From: Acetobacteraceae bacterium
Lineage (GTDB): Bacteria > Pseudomonadota > Alphaproteobacteria > Acetobacterales > Acetobacteraceae
Assembly (NCBI GenBank): GCA_027353465.1
Contig: DAIEHR010000169.1
Location: 1 to 40,207 of the forward strand
Direction of reading: 5' to 3'
DNA: 40,207 bases
Below the pieces are notes generated by a model. That model saw nothing but the letters and a program-made list of their open reading frames with translations. It ran no database searches and was not told the origin of the DNA. The position numbers and the translations under genes were made by a program. Shown here piece by piece: positions 39,183 through 40,207 of the stretch. Numbering within the stretch: position 1 is the stretch's first letter; each line of letters begins with the position of its first letter.

Positions 39183-39884
39183 TCACTGCTCCTTATAACG
39201 GTAGCCGATACCGTACAGGGTTTCGATCTGGTTGAATTCCTCGGTCCCGACGCGGAATTTCTTGCGGATGCGTTTGACGTGGCTGTCGATGGTGCGGTCA
39301 TCGACATAGATATTCTCCCCGTACGCGGCATCGATCAGCTGGTCGCGGCTTTTGACCATGCCGGGACGGGCGGCGAGGGCCTTGACGAGCAGGAATTCGG
39401 TCACGGTCAGTTGGATGTCGTGGCCCTTCCAGATGCACTGGTGCTTGGTCTCGTCCAGGACCAGGTCGCCGCGGGTCATCACCCCGCCGGGCGCGGTGCC
39501 CGAACCCTCGGCCTTGCCAGCCTCATTGCGGCGCAGCAGGGCGCGAATGCGTTCCAGCAGCAGGCGCTGGCTGAATGGCTTGGTGATGTAGTCGTCGGCG
39601 CCGAGGCGCAGCCCCATCAGTTCGTCAACTTCCTCGTCCTTCGAGGTGAGGAAGATCACCGGGATCGAGCTGCGCTGGCGCAGGCGCTGCAGCAGTTCCA
39701 TTCCGTCCATGCGGGGCATCTTGATATCCAGCACGGCCAGATCGACCGGTTTGGCGGTCATGCCCTGAAGGGCGCTTTCGCCGTCGGTATAGGTGCGAAC
39801 GGTGTAGCCTTCCTGCTCCAGCGTCATGGAAACGCTGGTCAGGATATTGCGGTCGTCGTCAACCAGGGCGATGGTCTGCTTCAT
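39183..39884 (-). CDS. chvI: ChvI-type OmpR-family response regulator
   Basis: 233 aa from an internal ATG ([27 protein letters not shown]); C-terminus [16 protein letters not shown]. Confidence 0.95.
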   Translation of the reverse strand: MKQTIALVDDDRNILTSVSMTLEQEGYTVRTYTDGESALQGMTAKPVDLAVLDIKMPRMDGMELLQRLRQRSSIPVIFLTSKDEEVDELMGLRLGADDYITKPFSQRLLLERIRALLRRNEAGKAEGSGTAPGGVMTRGDLVLDETKHQCIWKGHDIQLTVTEFLLVKALAARPGMVKSRDQLIDAAYGENIYVDDRTIDSHVKRIRKKFRVGTEEFNQIETLYGIGYRYKEQ

Positions 39885-39969
39885 CGTGGGTTCCTTGAAC
39901 GGCTGGTCGCCAATCCTACACCATATAAAGTGCCTTTGTGGCGGATTGCGGACGAGGGGTGAACAAAAT

Positions 39970-40207
39970 ATGGCGTCTGATTCGGTTGCGGAAAGCCCGG
40001 CCTGGCAGGCCAGGCGCCTGATGCGGGCGGCACGCGGCGGTTGCCTTGCCACCAGTGCCAAAGACCAGCCGTTTGCATCGCTGGTGACTCCGGCGTGCAT
40101 GCCGGACGGATCCCTGTTGATGTTGTTGTCGCGGCTGTCGGAGCATACGCGGCATCTGATGGCCGATCCACGCTGTTCGGTGATGGTCAGCGGGGTGGCC
40201 GAGACGG
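39970..40207 (+). CDS. HugZ/pyridoxamine 5'-phosphate oxidase family protein, N-terminal part only
   Basis: Translation [79 protein letters not shown], open at the window end. Confidence 0.85.
   Translation, partial: MASDSVAESPAWQARRLMRAARGGCLATSAKDQPFASLVTPACMPDGSLLMLLSRLSEHTRHLMADPRCSVMVSGVAET

Overview
The window is about 40 kb of GC-rich alphaproteobacterial DNA. It looks chromosomal, and family resemblances suggest Rhodospirillales/Acetobacteraceae. Most of it is core metabolic and envelope genes packed into short operons. I saw no CRISPR array, transposase, prophage module, rRNA or obvious defence island. From left to right the content is: yeaH (DUF444) and prkA/yeaG; an ~0.85 kb gap; folP-glmM-thiD; pqiABC (MCE system); an orphan branched-chain amino-acid-type ABC substrate-binding protein; kdgK-eda-like kinase/aldolase; an MFS exporter; a hybrid histidine kinase preceded by a haem-oxygenase-like/diiron-like hypothetical; an NDUFA9-like epimerase; tRNA-Leu(CAG) immediately followed by RNase D; tauE-like; nadE; a coiled-coil porin; hrpB; a predicted lipoprotein HtrA protease with an OmpR-family response regulator, a sensor kinase and a small secreted two-Cys protein; an OFA-family MFS transporter; trmO; an enoyl-CoA hydratase; zwf; a DUF6197-like hypothetical; chvG-chvI; and a partial HugZ/PNPOx-like gene. 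The best leads are: (1) the lipo-HtrA/RR/HK/small-Cys-protein operon as a possible envelope-stress module; (2) the haem-oxygenase-like orphan separated from a Cache-type hybrid kinase by a very strong hairpin; (3) the tRNA-Leu/rnd arrangement, with 11 nt between CCA and ATG and no visible Shine-Dalgarno; (4) several long, near-perfect inverted repeats, notably an 18-bp perfect stem with the MFS stop codon in its loop. No wholly new system is evident from sequence alone. All family names come from reading the proteins, not from database searches.
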